DNA from: Massilia solisilvae
GTDB lineage: Bacteria; Pseudomonadota; Gammaproteobacteria; Burkholderiales; Burkholderiaceae_D
Direction: 5' to 3'
Assembly: GCF_024753215.1 (NCBI RefSeq)
Contig: NZ_JANUGV010000012.1
Coordinates: 1-60,764 of the forward strand
DNA length: 60,764 bases
The notes under the pieces are model-generated. The model ran no database searches, was not told the DNA's origin, and saw only the letters and a program-made list of their open reading frames with translations. A program made the translations under genes and the position numbers. Positions 16,542-23,875 of this stretch are shown in pieces. Every line of letters starts with the position of its first letter. The first letter of the stretch is position 1.

Positions 16542-17261
16542 TTACTTCAGCGTTGCCAGCTTGGCTTCCAGCGCTTTCTGGTCCACGGCGCCCGGGATGC
16601 GGCTGCCGTCGGCAAAGAAGATCGCGGGCGTGCCCTGGATATGCAGCTTCTGGCCCAGCGCCAGCACCTTGTCGTTCGGCGTCTGGCAGTTCTCCGGCGC
16701 GGCCGGGGCCTGCTTCCCGTTGATCATCCAGTCGTCCCAGGCCTTGGCGCGGTCGGCCGAGCACCAGATGTTCTTGGACTTGGCCACCGAATCGTCGGAC
16801 AGGATGTTGTACAGGAAGGTGTAGATGGTGATGTTGTCGGTGTTCTTGAGCGTGGTCTGGCGCAGGCGCTTGCAGTAGCCGCAGTTCGGGTCCTCGAACA
16901 CCGCGATCACGCGCTTGCCGTCGCCCTTGACCTGCTTGATCGCCAGGTCCAGCGGCAGGTCGGAAAATTTGATCTTCTGGATGTCCTCGATGCGGGCACG
17001 GGTCAGGTCCTGCGAGGTCTTCACGTCATAGATGTGGCCGATGACCAGGTACTGGCCGGTCTTGTCGGTGTACAGGATGTCGCCGTTGACGCGCAGCTCG
17101 TACAGCCCGGCATACGGGGTCTCCTTGACCGATTCGATCTTGGCGCCACCCAGGCGCGGCTCGACCGCCTTGCGAATGCTCGCTTCGGTCGTGTTTTCGG
17201 CGCCAACGCAGGAGGCAATCAGGCCCGTCGCCATCAATACGGCGAGCTTTCGCTTCAACAT
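16542..17261 (-). CDS. dsbC: Thiol:disulfide interchange protein DsbC
   Basis: 239 residues. An N-terminal dimerisation domain precedes a thioredoxin-like domain with the active-site CGYC (127-130) in DPNCGYCKRLR, the sequence typical of DsbC; the cis-Pro loop is GTPAIFFADG. It isomerises wrong disulfides in the periplasm. The signal peptide reads MATGLIASCVGA, where IASC at 15-18 also fits a lipobox, so it may be lipid-anchored instead of soluble. It is 28 bases upstream of the 2Fe-2S gene and 21 bases downstream of the UbiH-like gene. Confidence 0.92.
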   Translation of the reverse strand: MLKRKLAVLMATGLIASCVGAENTTEASIRKAVEPRLGGAKIESVKETPYAGLYELRVNGDILYTDKTGQYLVIGHIYDVKTSQDLTRARIEDIQKIKFSDLPLDLAIKQVKGDGKRVIAVFEDPNCGYCKRLRQTTLKNTDNITIYTFLYNILSDDSVAKSKNIWCSADRAKAWDDWMINGKQAPAAPENCQTPNDKVLALGQKLHIQGTPAIFFADGSRIPGAVDQKALEAKLATLK

Positions 17262-17282
17262 ATGTATTCCTTAATGAATGAG

Positions 17283-18515
17283 TTACCTGCCCATCGCGTG
17301 GGCAATCAGCCGCCGCTTTACCATCGGCAATTTATCGAGCAAGTTTAACCCTAAATTGCGGATCACTCGCACTGGCTCAAGATTCGCGCCAAACAGGCGC
17401 TCCAGGCCATCGGTGGCCAGCTGCATCAAGAGCACGTCTTCCTTGCGGGCGCGGGCGTAGCGGGCCAGCACGCGCTCGTCGCCCAGGCTGCGGTGATCCT
17501 CGCGTCCGGCCAGCACCTCGAGCAGGTCCACCACGTCGCCAAAGCCCAGGTTCATGCCGTGGCCGGCCAGCGGGTGCACCGCGTGCGCCGCGTCGCCCAG
17601 CAGCGCCACGCGCGGCGCCACGATCGAATGCGGGCGAATGATGACCAGCGGGACGGCCTTGACCATCTCCGGCTGCAGCGGCTTGAGGCAACCGAGCTTG
17701 TCCTCGGCAAACTCGCCCAGGCGGATCGCCAGCTCGCCCTGCGACTCGCTCATCAAGGTGTCGGCCAGGGTGTCGGGCGCGGACCAGACCAGCGAGACGC
17801 GGTTGCCCGGCAGCGGCAGCAGCGCGACGATGCCCTCGTCGCAGGTGAACCATTGGTAGGCCACGCCGTGGTGCGGCTTTTCGCAGGAGAAATTGGCGAC
17901 CACGCCGCGCTGGTGGTACGAGCGGTAATCGATGCCGATGCCGCACTGGCCGCGCACCCACGATTCGCGCCCGTCGGCGCCCAGCACCAGCTCGGCCTCG
18001 ATGACCGTGCCGTCGTCAAGCCGCACGCTGGCGCCATCGTGGCGGGCCGCCAAGCTCGCCGCGCGGCCGCTGACGAGTTGCATGTTGGGCGCGAACTTGA
18101 GCGCGGCGTCCAGCGCCTGCATCAGGTTGCTGTCCTCGACGATCCAGGTCAGCGCGCCGGTGTGGGCGCTGAAGGCGTCGAACGACAGGCCGCCGGCGTT
18201 CTCGCCGTCGCCATGCACGATCATGGAATCGACCGGCGCCACGCGCGACAAATCGAGCGCGCCCCATACTTTGAGCGACGAGAGCAGGTTGTGGGCCGTG
18301 TGGTTGAGCGCATACACGCGCACGTCCCACGGACGCTCGCCGCCGCTGGCCTCTTCCTTCGGCCCCGAGCGCGCGGGCGGGACCAGCAAGGTCACGCTGT
18401 GCCCGGCCTGTGCGAGCCCGAGGGCCGTGGTTTTGGCGATGGCGCCGTTGCCAACGATGCAGACGTCGCTGCGGTACTGTGCGGAGGAAGAGGTCGAGGT
18501 AGTCATAGCGTTCAT
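17283..18515 (-). CDS. UbiH/UbiF-family FAD-dependent hydroxylase
   Basis: 410 residues. The Rossmann FAD site is VCIVGNGAIAKTTALGLAQA; the NAD(P)H/FAD DG motif is LVLGADGRES; and the second FAD motif is LLGDAAHAVHPLAGHGMNLG. This pattern is typical of ubiquinone-ring hydroxylases (UbiF, UbiH, UbiI, UbiM), which act at the inner membrane face. Which ring position it hydroxylates cannot be read from sequence. Two Met codons (18515 and 18506) are possible starts; neither has a clear ribosome site. It heads a minus-strand series with dsbC and the molybdo-enzyme genes. Confidence 0.85.
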   Translation of the reverse strand: MNAMTTSTSSSAQYRSDVCIVGNGAIAKTTALGLAQAGHSVTLLVPPARSGPKEEASGGERPWDVRVYALNHTAHNLLSSLKVWGALDLSRVAPVDSMIVHGDGENAGGLSFDAFSAHTGALTWIVEDSNLMQALDAALKFAPNMQLVSGRAASLAARHDGASVRLDDGTVIEAELVLGADGRESWVRGQCGIGIDYRSYHQRGVVANFSCEKPHHGVAYQWFTCDEGIVALLPLPGNRVSLVWSAPDTLADTLMSESQGELAIRLGEFAEDKLGCLKPLQPEMVKAVPLVIIRPHSIVAPRVALLGDAAHAVHPLAGHGMNLGFGDVVDLLEVLAGREDHRSLGDERVLARYARARKEDVLLMQLATDGLERLFGANLEPVRVIRNLGLNLLDKLPMVKRRLIAHAMGR

Positions 18516-18584
18516 TATAGCGACTCGGCCCCGGCGGGCCGTCCGCGGGCGCGTCCCGGGCGATGAGAAAGTTTCAAGCGGGAC

Positions 18585-18613
18585 TTGCAGAGCGCAAATC
18601 CACTGGCTATAAT
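18585..18613 (+). promoter_or_regulatory. Promoter of tRNA-Phe copy 1
   Basis: TTGCAG (18585-18590), 17 bases, then TATAAT (18608-18613). The -10 box ends 12 bases before the mature tRNA, so transcription would start a few bases before the gene. Confidence 0.7.
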
Positions 18614-18625
18614 CATGCCTCTCTT

Positions 18626-18701
18626 GGCCTGGTAGCTCAGTTGGTAGAGCAGAGGATTGAAAATCCTTGTGTCGGTGGTTCGATTCCGCCCCGGGCCACC
18701 A
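18626..18701 (+). tRNA. tRNA-Phe (GAA), copy 1
   Basis: 76 bases with encoded CCA end. The acceptor arms GGCCTGG and CCGGGCC pair (with a G-U), the D arm is GCTCAGTTGGTAGAGC, the anticodon loop TTGAAAA gives anticodon GAA, and the T loop contains GGTTCGATTCC. It is identical at every base to the copy at 36066-36141. It has its own promoter and a strong terminator, so it is a single-gene transcript. Confidence 0.97.
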
Positions 18702-18714
18702 AAGATTAAAAAAA

Positions 18715-18747
18715 AACGCCGACCTTCCGCAGGTTGGCGTTTTTTTT
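18715..18747 (+). terminator. Intrinsic terminator after tRNA-Phe copy 1
   Basis: AACGCCGACCT pairs with AGGTTGGCGTT around a short loop TCCGC (one G-U), followed by eight T residues. The A run before the left arm makes it usable from the minus strand as well, where it would end the esterase transcript. Confidence 0.85.
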
Positions 18748-18749
18748 CG

Positions 18750-19745
18750 TCAATTTCCGCGACGCGGCGGCTGGCTGTCGAAGAACCGCCAGATCGCAGC
18801 GCTCGCGTCCAGCGCGGTCGATGCCGCTGCCTTGCCCTGCCGTACCCGGTCCGCGCCGGGCCATGAATGGCCGCCGGTGTCGGTCACGCACAGCTGGACC
18901 TGTGCCCCGCCGGCGCAATCCTGATACGCCTCGCAGTAGGCGCCGGGGACCTGCAGCACCCGCTGGGCCCTGCCGCTGCACTGGTCGCGCTGCACCCAGC
19001 CCGCAATGGTCTGCGGCACCGACACGAAATCCATCACACTGCGCTGGTCGCGAAATGCGCCCGGGCCGGCGCCGCCGTCGAACAGCACATGGTCGTCGTC
19101 GCGGGCATGGATGTGCAGTACCGAGACCGGCCGCGACGGGCTGCAACGCAGGGTGGCATCCGGCCCGGCGACCGAGGCGACCGCCCGGAACAGGTCCGCC
19201 GCCTCGCAGGCCAGCCGGTGGGCCAGCATGCCGCCATTGCTCATGCCGATGGCGAAAACACGGCGCTCGTCGATGGCATAGCGTGCCTTGATCGCGCCCA
19301 CGACCGCGCGCGCAAAACCGACGTCGTCGCTGTCCTGGTCGCGCGCGTAGCCGCAGCAGGCTCCCGCATTCCAGGTTGCCAGCCGGCCGCCGGGCAGCCT
19401 GCTGGCGCCATTGGGAAAGGCGACGAGAAAGCCGCTTTGGTCGGCCTGGCCCTGCAGGCCGTACCGGGCGTCGTCGGCCATGAAGTCGGCACTACCGCCA
19501 CCTCCGTGGAAGGCCAGCACCAGCGGCGCCGGGCGGGCGGGATCATATCCGGCCGGCACATGCACCAGCACCTTGCGGCCCTGCACCTGGATTTCCTGCA
19601 GACCGGATGCCGCGCCGCGGTCGGCGCGCCGCTGTTCGAGGCGATGCCGGATGTTCTCGCCCGGTTGCTCCGCCCGCGCGGCGGTGGACGCCAGCAGCGC
19701 AGATGCGACCAGGCAGTACGGCACGAGGTGGTAGCGAAACTTCAT
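18750..19745 (-). CDS. Secreted PHB-depolymerase-family esterase
   Basis: 331 residues with a signal peptide ending about ASTAARA (24). The alpha/beta-hydrolase triad is visible: S169 in AIGMSNGGML, Asp about 216 in HARDDDHV, and H293 in GGHSWPGAD; the oxyanion loop is LAFHGGGGSADFM. This family (LpqC/PhaZ-type, esterase D-like) hydrolyses polyhydroxyalkanoates, feruloyl or acetyl esters outside the cytoplasm. No substrate-binding or linker domain is fused, so activity on soluble esters is as likely as on PHB granules. AAGGAG precedes the ATG. Its 3' end meets the tRNA terminator. Confidence 0.85.
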   Translation of the reverse strand: MKFRYHLVPYCLVASALLASTAARAEQPGENIRHRLEQRRADRGAASGLQEIQVQGRKVLVHVPAGYDPARPAPLVLAFHGGGGSADFMADDARYGLQGQADQSGFLVAFPNGASRLPGGRLATWNAGACCGYARDQDSDDVGFARAVVGAIKARYAIDERRVFAIGMSNGGMLAHRLACEAADLFRAVASVAGPDATLRCSPSRPVSVLHIHARDDDHVLFDGGAGPGAFRDQRSVMDFVSVPQTIAGWVQRDQCSGRAQRVLQVPGAYCEAYQDCAGGAQVQLCVTDTGGHSWPGADRVRQGKAAASTALDASAAIWRFFDSQPPRRGN

Positions 19746-19837
19746 GGACGGGCTCCTTCGGTGTGTCTCCCATAAATATTACCAAGAAGAAAGTTTTTCG
19801 CAATACAATCAAGCTCTGTTCAATAACGGGGCGTGCC

Positions 19838-21358
19838 GTGAACGAGGAAGAATTTGGCTGGCTGGTCAAGCGCCTGGAAGCGCAGTCGGCGAACTCGCCG
19901 CAGGCGTTCCGGGCCCGGGTTCTGTTGATGAGCGTGGCCGCCTATGTGGCCCTGTTCTGCGTCCTGTTCCTCAATGCGGCGCTGCTGTATGGCGCCGTCG
20001 CCTGGTCGCGCGAGCACGGGGTGAACCGTGTCGCCATCGCCGCCGGCATCCTTGGCCTGATGGCGCTGCCGATCCTGTACGTCACGCTGCGTACGCTGGC
20101 GATGCGCCTGTCGCCGCCGCAGGGCCGCGCCATCATGCGCGCGGACGCGCCGGTGCTGTTCGAGCTGCTCGACAAGATGCAGGCAAAGCTCAAGGGACCC
20201 ACCATCCACCATGTGCTGGTCGATACCGACTACAACGCCGGCATCGTGCAGCTGCCGAGCTGGGGCCTGGTCGGGCCGAGCGTGAATTACCTCGTTCTCG
20301 GCCTGCCCTTCCTGTTCGGCCACAGCACCTCGGGCATGCAGTCGGTCGTCGCGCACGAATACGGCCACCTGTGCGGCGCGCACGGGCGGCTGGGCAACTG
20401 GGTATGGCGCCAGCGCCTGATCCTGCACAAGGTGCACGAGCGGGTGGATGCGGCCTCGGAAGCATCGGTCTGGTATGGCTTGCTGCTCAAGCCGCTCGAT
20501 GCCTTCATGCCCTACTTCGACGCCTGCAGCTTCGTGCTGCGCCGCCAGCACGAATACGAGGCGGACCGCACCTCGGCCAGGCTCGCCGGCGCGGACGTGG
20601 CGGCCGCCAGCCTGGTGCGCACCGAGCTGCTCGCCACCTGGTTCCACACCCAGTTCTGGTCCACCCTGTACCGCCAGGCCGACACCCGCGAACGCCCGGG
20701 CTTCATGCCGTACAAGTCGTTCGCCACGGCGCTGCGGATCAGCCACGACGAATGGGCGACACAGGAGCGCCTGAAGGGCGCCTGGCAGTACGAGTCGGGC
20801 TACGACGACACCCATCCCTGCCTGCGCGAGCGCGTGGAGGCGCTCGGCCAGCAGCCGGCGCTGCCGCAGCCGCTGGCGCGCAGCGCCGCCGTGTCGCTGC
20901 TGGGCGAGCTGGCCAACCAGCTGGCCGAGGAATTCGACCAGGCATGGTGGCGCGACCATGGCAAGGACTGGGGCGAGCGCTACCGCCGCGTGACCCGGTC
21001 GCAGGCGCGCCTGCGCGAGCTCGATGCGGCGCCGCTGTCCGCCCTGCCCCTGCACGAACTGCAGGAGCTGGCGGTGCTGAAGGTGGAGTTCGACTCGGCG
21101 CAGGCGGCCAAGCCGGTGCTGGCGCATCTGCTGCGCCAGGGCGGCGGCCCGTTCCCGAAGGCATCCTGCATGTACGGCCAGATCCTGCTGGACGAGCGCC
21201 GCCGCGAAGGACTCGACTACCTGGCCGAGGCGGCGCGCCATGACCGCCGGCTGGCCGGCGAGGCCCTGCACGCCGGCTTCCAGTTCCTGCTCGCGCACGA
21301 GGGCGAGGCGCGCGCGCACCAGTGGGTGGGACAGATCCAGCAGGCGCAGGCGGCCTGA
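19838..21358 (+). CDS. M48 family membrane metallopeptidase
   Basis: 506 residues if begun at the GTG at 19838 (coding VNEEEFGWLVKRLEAQ); no ATG exists in frame before the esterase gene on the other strand. Two membrane helices (about 29-55 and 64-86) precede the catalytic domain. The zinc site is H173-E174-Y-G-H177 in SVVAHEYGHLCGAH, and the distal Glu/Asp are in RRQHEYEADRTSA. Such HtpX/Ste24-related proteases face the cytoplasm and process membrane or misfolded proteins. The long C-terminal region (about 300-506) is Leu/Glu-rich and helical and not assigned. Confidence 0.85.
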   Translation: MNEEEFGWLVKRLEAQSANSPQAFRARVLLMSVAAYVALFCVLFLNAALLYGAVAWSREHGVNRVAIAAGILGLMALPILYVTLRTLAMRLSPPQGRAIMRADAPVLFELLDKMQAKLKGPTIHHVLVDTDYNAGIVQLPSWGLVGPSVNYLVLGLPFLFGHSTSGMQSVVAHEYGHLCGAHGRLGNWVWRQRLILHKVHERVDAASEASVWYGLLLKPLDAFMPYFDACSFVLRRQHEYEADRTSARLAGADVAAASLVRTELLATWFHTQFWSTLYRQADTRERPGFMPYKSFATALRISHDEWATQERLKGAWQYESGYDDTHPCLRERVEALGQQPALPQPLARSAAVSLLGELANQLAEEFDQAWWRDHGKDWGERYRRVTRSQARLRELDAAPLSALPLHELQELAVLKVEFDSAQAAKPVLAHLLRQGGGPFPKASCMYGQILLDERRREGLDYLAEAARHDRRLAGEALHAGFQFLLAHEGEARAHQWVGQIQQAQAA

Positions 21359-21473
21359 GCGCAGGGCCCGGCGGCTCCTGGGGCTTGATGGCGAACACGG
21401 TCGACGCCGCCGAACCACGGCACGCTCGGCCGGTCGAACGATGACCGTCACCATCGAGCTCACGGAGGACGTC

Positions 21474-22271
21474 ATGAACTCGCAGATCACCAGTTGGGGC
21501 GCTTCGCTGATGGCCTCGCTGTCCGCAGCCATGTCGCTGCTGTTTGCGGCCGTTCCGCGCATCATCGGCTTTCTCATCATCCTGGGCATCGGCTGGCTGA
21601 TCGCCTCGTTGATCGAAAAGGCGATCGTGGCGCTGCTGCGCGCCGTCCATTTCGACGGCTTTGCCGACCGCGCCGGCATGGGGCCGATGGCGCAGGCGCT
21701 GAAGCGCTCGCCGTCCGGCGTGCTGGCCGGGATTGCCAAGTGGTTCGTGCGGCTGATCGCGCTGGTGGTCGCGTTCGACGCGCTGGGCGTGCCGGCGGTG
21801 TCGCAGGTGCTGCACCAGCTGCTGATGTGGCTGCCCAACCTGGCGGTCGCCGTGATCGTGCTGGTGATCGGCGGCATGGCCGCCAATGCGGTGTCCGGCA
21901 TCGTGCGCGAGACCGCCGCCAAGGCCCGGCTGGAGCGTCCGGAACTGGTGGCCACGGCGGCCCGGTGGGCGGTGTGGGGCTTTGCGATCCTGGTCGCGGT
22001 GTACCAGATCGGGGTGGCCAGCACGCTGGTGGACATCCTGTTCATGGCGCTGGTCGGGGCGGTCGCACTGGCCATCGGCCTGTCGTTTGGTCTCGGCGCG
22101 CGCGACACCGCCGGGACCATCGTGCGCAATTTCTACGAGCGCAACCAGGGCGCGACCGGGCGCGTGCGGCAATCGATCAGTGCAGCCAACGAGTTGCCAT
22201 ACAGCGGCGTCGAGCACCGGCACGGGCTGGTGGACCGGCGCAGCGGCAACGGCCGCCGCGCGGCAACCTGA
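21474..22271 (+). CDS. CmpX-like membrane protein with conserved TM helices (mechanosensitive-channel type)
   Basis: 265 residues from the ATG at 21474, chosen because GGAGG lies six bases before it; upstream ATGs in frame (for example 21441) lack such a site. Five or so hydrophobic segments are evident, including PRIIGFLIILGIGWLIASLI and LPNLAVAVIVLVIGGMAANA, the paired amphipathic-TM pattern of the conserved TM-helix family found near MscS-type channels. The MscS beta domain is absent; the tail is short, polar and Arg-rich. Role in osmotic or envelope stress is inferred only. It follows the M48 gene by 115 bases. Confidence 0.75.
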   Translation: MNSQITSWGASLMASLSAAMSLLFAAVPRIIGFLIILGIGWLIASLIEKAIVALLRAVHFDGFADRAGMGPMAQALKRSPSGVLAGIAKWFVRLIALVVAFDALGVPAVSQVLHQLLMWLPNLAVAVIVLVIGGMAANAVSGIVRETAAKARLERPELVATAARWAVWGFAILVAVYQIGVASTLVDILFMALVGAVALAIGLSFGLGARDTAGTIVRNFYERNQGATGRVRQSISAANELPYSGVEHRHGLVDRRSGNGRRAAT

Positions 22272-22272
22272 A

Positions 22273-22833
22273 CTACGGGCCCGGGTGCGGATTGTCCGGC
22301 AGCGACGGGATCGCGCGCAGGTATTCGTACATCGCGGCCAGGTCGGCCTCGGTCTTCTTGCCGAACGTTGGCCACGGCATGACCTGCAGGATCTGGCCGG
22401 CCGGGTCCTTCGGGTTGTGGCCGCTGCGCAGGGTCTCGATGAATTCGCGCCGCGTCAGGCCGGCCGGCTTGCCGGCGTGGTCGGGCGTAAGATTCGGCGC
22501 GGTGATTTCGGGACCAAAGGTGCGCCCGCCGGACAAGTACTCGGACGCATTGATGATCTCGCGCTGGCCCTGGAACGGGTCGCCGCCGGGCAGGTACGAA
22601 GGATGGCTGTGACAATCGATGCAGCCGCTGGTGTTGACGATGTAGCTGCCCAGCCCGACCAGGGCGCGATTCTTGTCTTGCAGGTTGAGCTTGACGCCCG
22701 GCGGAACGATCTCGTAGCCGCGTTTGATCTGGTGCTCGAGGTAGTCGTCCTTGCGCATGTCATTGGCCGGCCAGGCGAACGCGGCGCTCAGGGCCAGGCA
22801 CAACGCGGCGCCGATCCCCAGTACTTTCTTCAT
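22273..22833 (-). CDS. Periplasmic monohaem cytochrome c-type protein
   Basis: 186 residues from the ATG at 22833, supported by AGGAGG seven bases upstream. A cleavable signal ends near ALSAAFAWPA. A single haem-binding site CIDCH lies in NTSGCIDCHSHPSY, and a distal Met ligand is probably in ILQVMPWPTF. It resembles small electron-transfer cytochromes used by periplasmic dehydrogenases. The molybdo-enzyme genes at 13832-16513 lack their usual cytochrome partner; this one is 6 kb away and not co-transcribed, so any link is speculative. Convergent with the membrane-protein gene with one base between stop codons. Confidence 0.82.
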   Translation of the reverse strand: MKKVLGIGAALCLALSAAFAWPANDMRKDDYLEHQIKRGYEIVPPGVKLNLQDKNRALVGLGSYIVNTSGCIDCHSHPSYLPGGDPFQGQREIINASEYLSGGRTFGPEITAPNLTPDHAGKPAGLTRREFIETLRSGHNPKDPAGQILQVMPWPTFGKKTEADLAAMYEYLRAIPSLPDNPHPGP

Positions 22834-23073
22834 GTGGCTTCCTCCTGACGAAGAGACGTGAACCGTCGCACGGGACGGCGCCACGCCAGTCTAGACAGTT
22901 GTAGCGGAAAGTTTTCGCCCTCGGGCAGGATGCTTGAGCTTGCTCAAACGGCAACTTCCGTCAGCGCCGGCGGCGTCTCCGGCTGTCTGCGAAAACGGAG
23001 AAACATTTACGACAACCTGCCGAACGCGGCCTGCGATAATGGCGGTTTTGGGCTGTATTTACGGGATATCGCC

Positions 23074-23814
23074 ATGATCAGAAAGACCCTCATCGCCGCG
23101 CTGTGCGGCATCGCCCTGGCGCCGCTCGGCGCCCATGCGCAGTGGCTCGACACCTTGAAGAACGCTGCCGCCCAGGCCGCCGTGGGCGCGGTGCAGAAGA
23201 TGGTGGACAAGCCGGCAGCCGAGCCGCAGGAGCGCAGCCCCGCGGCCGCGCCGGCGACACGCAATGCCGATGCCCCGGCCACCGCCGGCGCGCAACGCCC
23301 TTCCGATGCGAGCGCGGCCCCGGGTTGCCGCAAGCTGAAAGGCAACGTCCTGCCGCCGGTGGGCGCCCGCCCAGCGGATTTCAAGCCCGAGGTGCTGTGG
23401 CCCGAAGAAACCCAGTGCAGCTACTACAAGTTCGCCGACCTGAAATTCGACGCGGCGCGCGACATGAAGAAAAAGTTCGAGAACGCGAGCAAGGTGCCTT
23501 GCAGCGATTGCGAGGGCGGCTACAGTTTCGACGCGTGGGCGCACTTCGCGGTGGTCAAGGGAGGCTCCAGCAAGGAGAAATTCGACGCGATGCTGCTGGC
23601 GCTCAAGCCTGGCCAGCACATCGACTGGAAAGGGGCCAAATTCCAGGGCCAGGTGCTCCTGAGCGGCGAACAGCCGGTCGCCGGCTTCCCGTGCAAGCAG
23701 TTCCACTGGATCCTGAAGGACAAGGCCGGCGCCCAGGTCGCCGAGCGCGAGGGCATGTACTGCGAATACAAGGAAGAGTATTCGACCACTGCCAGGTGGC
23801 ACGAGATTCTCTGA
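23074..23814 (+). CDS. Exported protein of unknown function
   Basis: 246 residues with a clean signal peptide (MIRKTLIAALCGIALAPLGA, cleavage about HAQ). An Ala/Pro-rich low-complexity linker (about 45-85) follows, then a compact domain with conserved-looking cysteines: C89 region, QCSYYKF, VPCSDCEGGYSFD and FPCKQF plus MYCEY. The even spread of Cys suggests disulfides in the periplasm. I do not recognise the family. It is transcribed alone, divergent from the cytochrome gene and convergent with the M13 peptidase. Confidence 0.7.
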   Translation: MIRKTLIAALCGIALAPLGAHAQWLDTLKNAAAQAAVGAVQKMVDKPAAEPQERSPAAAPATRNADAPATAGAQRPSDASAAPGCRKLKGNVLPPVGARPADFKPEVLWPEETQCSYYKFADLKFDAARDMKKKFENASKVPCSDCEGGYSFDAWAHFAVVKGGSSKEKFDAMLLALKPGQHIDWKGAKFQGQVLLSGEQPVAGFPCKQFHWILKDKAGAQVAEREGMYCEYKEEYSTTARWHEIL

Positions 23815-23875
23815 ACGCCGGACCGTTCCCGATCCGGCCGGAAGTCCGCGCGCCCCACCGGGGGGCGCGGCGTCC

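Noticed and set aside
13145..16723. 1192-residue plus-strand frame opposite the molybdo-enzyme genes
   Set aside because: Antisense shadow; composition rich in Arg, His and Ala with no recognisable domain. The minus-strand IorA/IorB/MocA products are clear.
23841..23872. GC-rich hairpin between the exported protein and M13 gene as terminator
   Set aside because: The stem CGCGCCCC/GGGGCGCG is good but neither strand has a following T run; convergent position alone is not enough.
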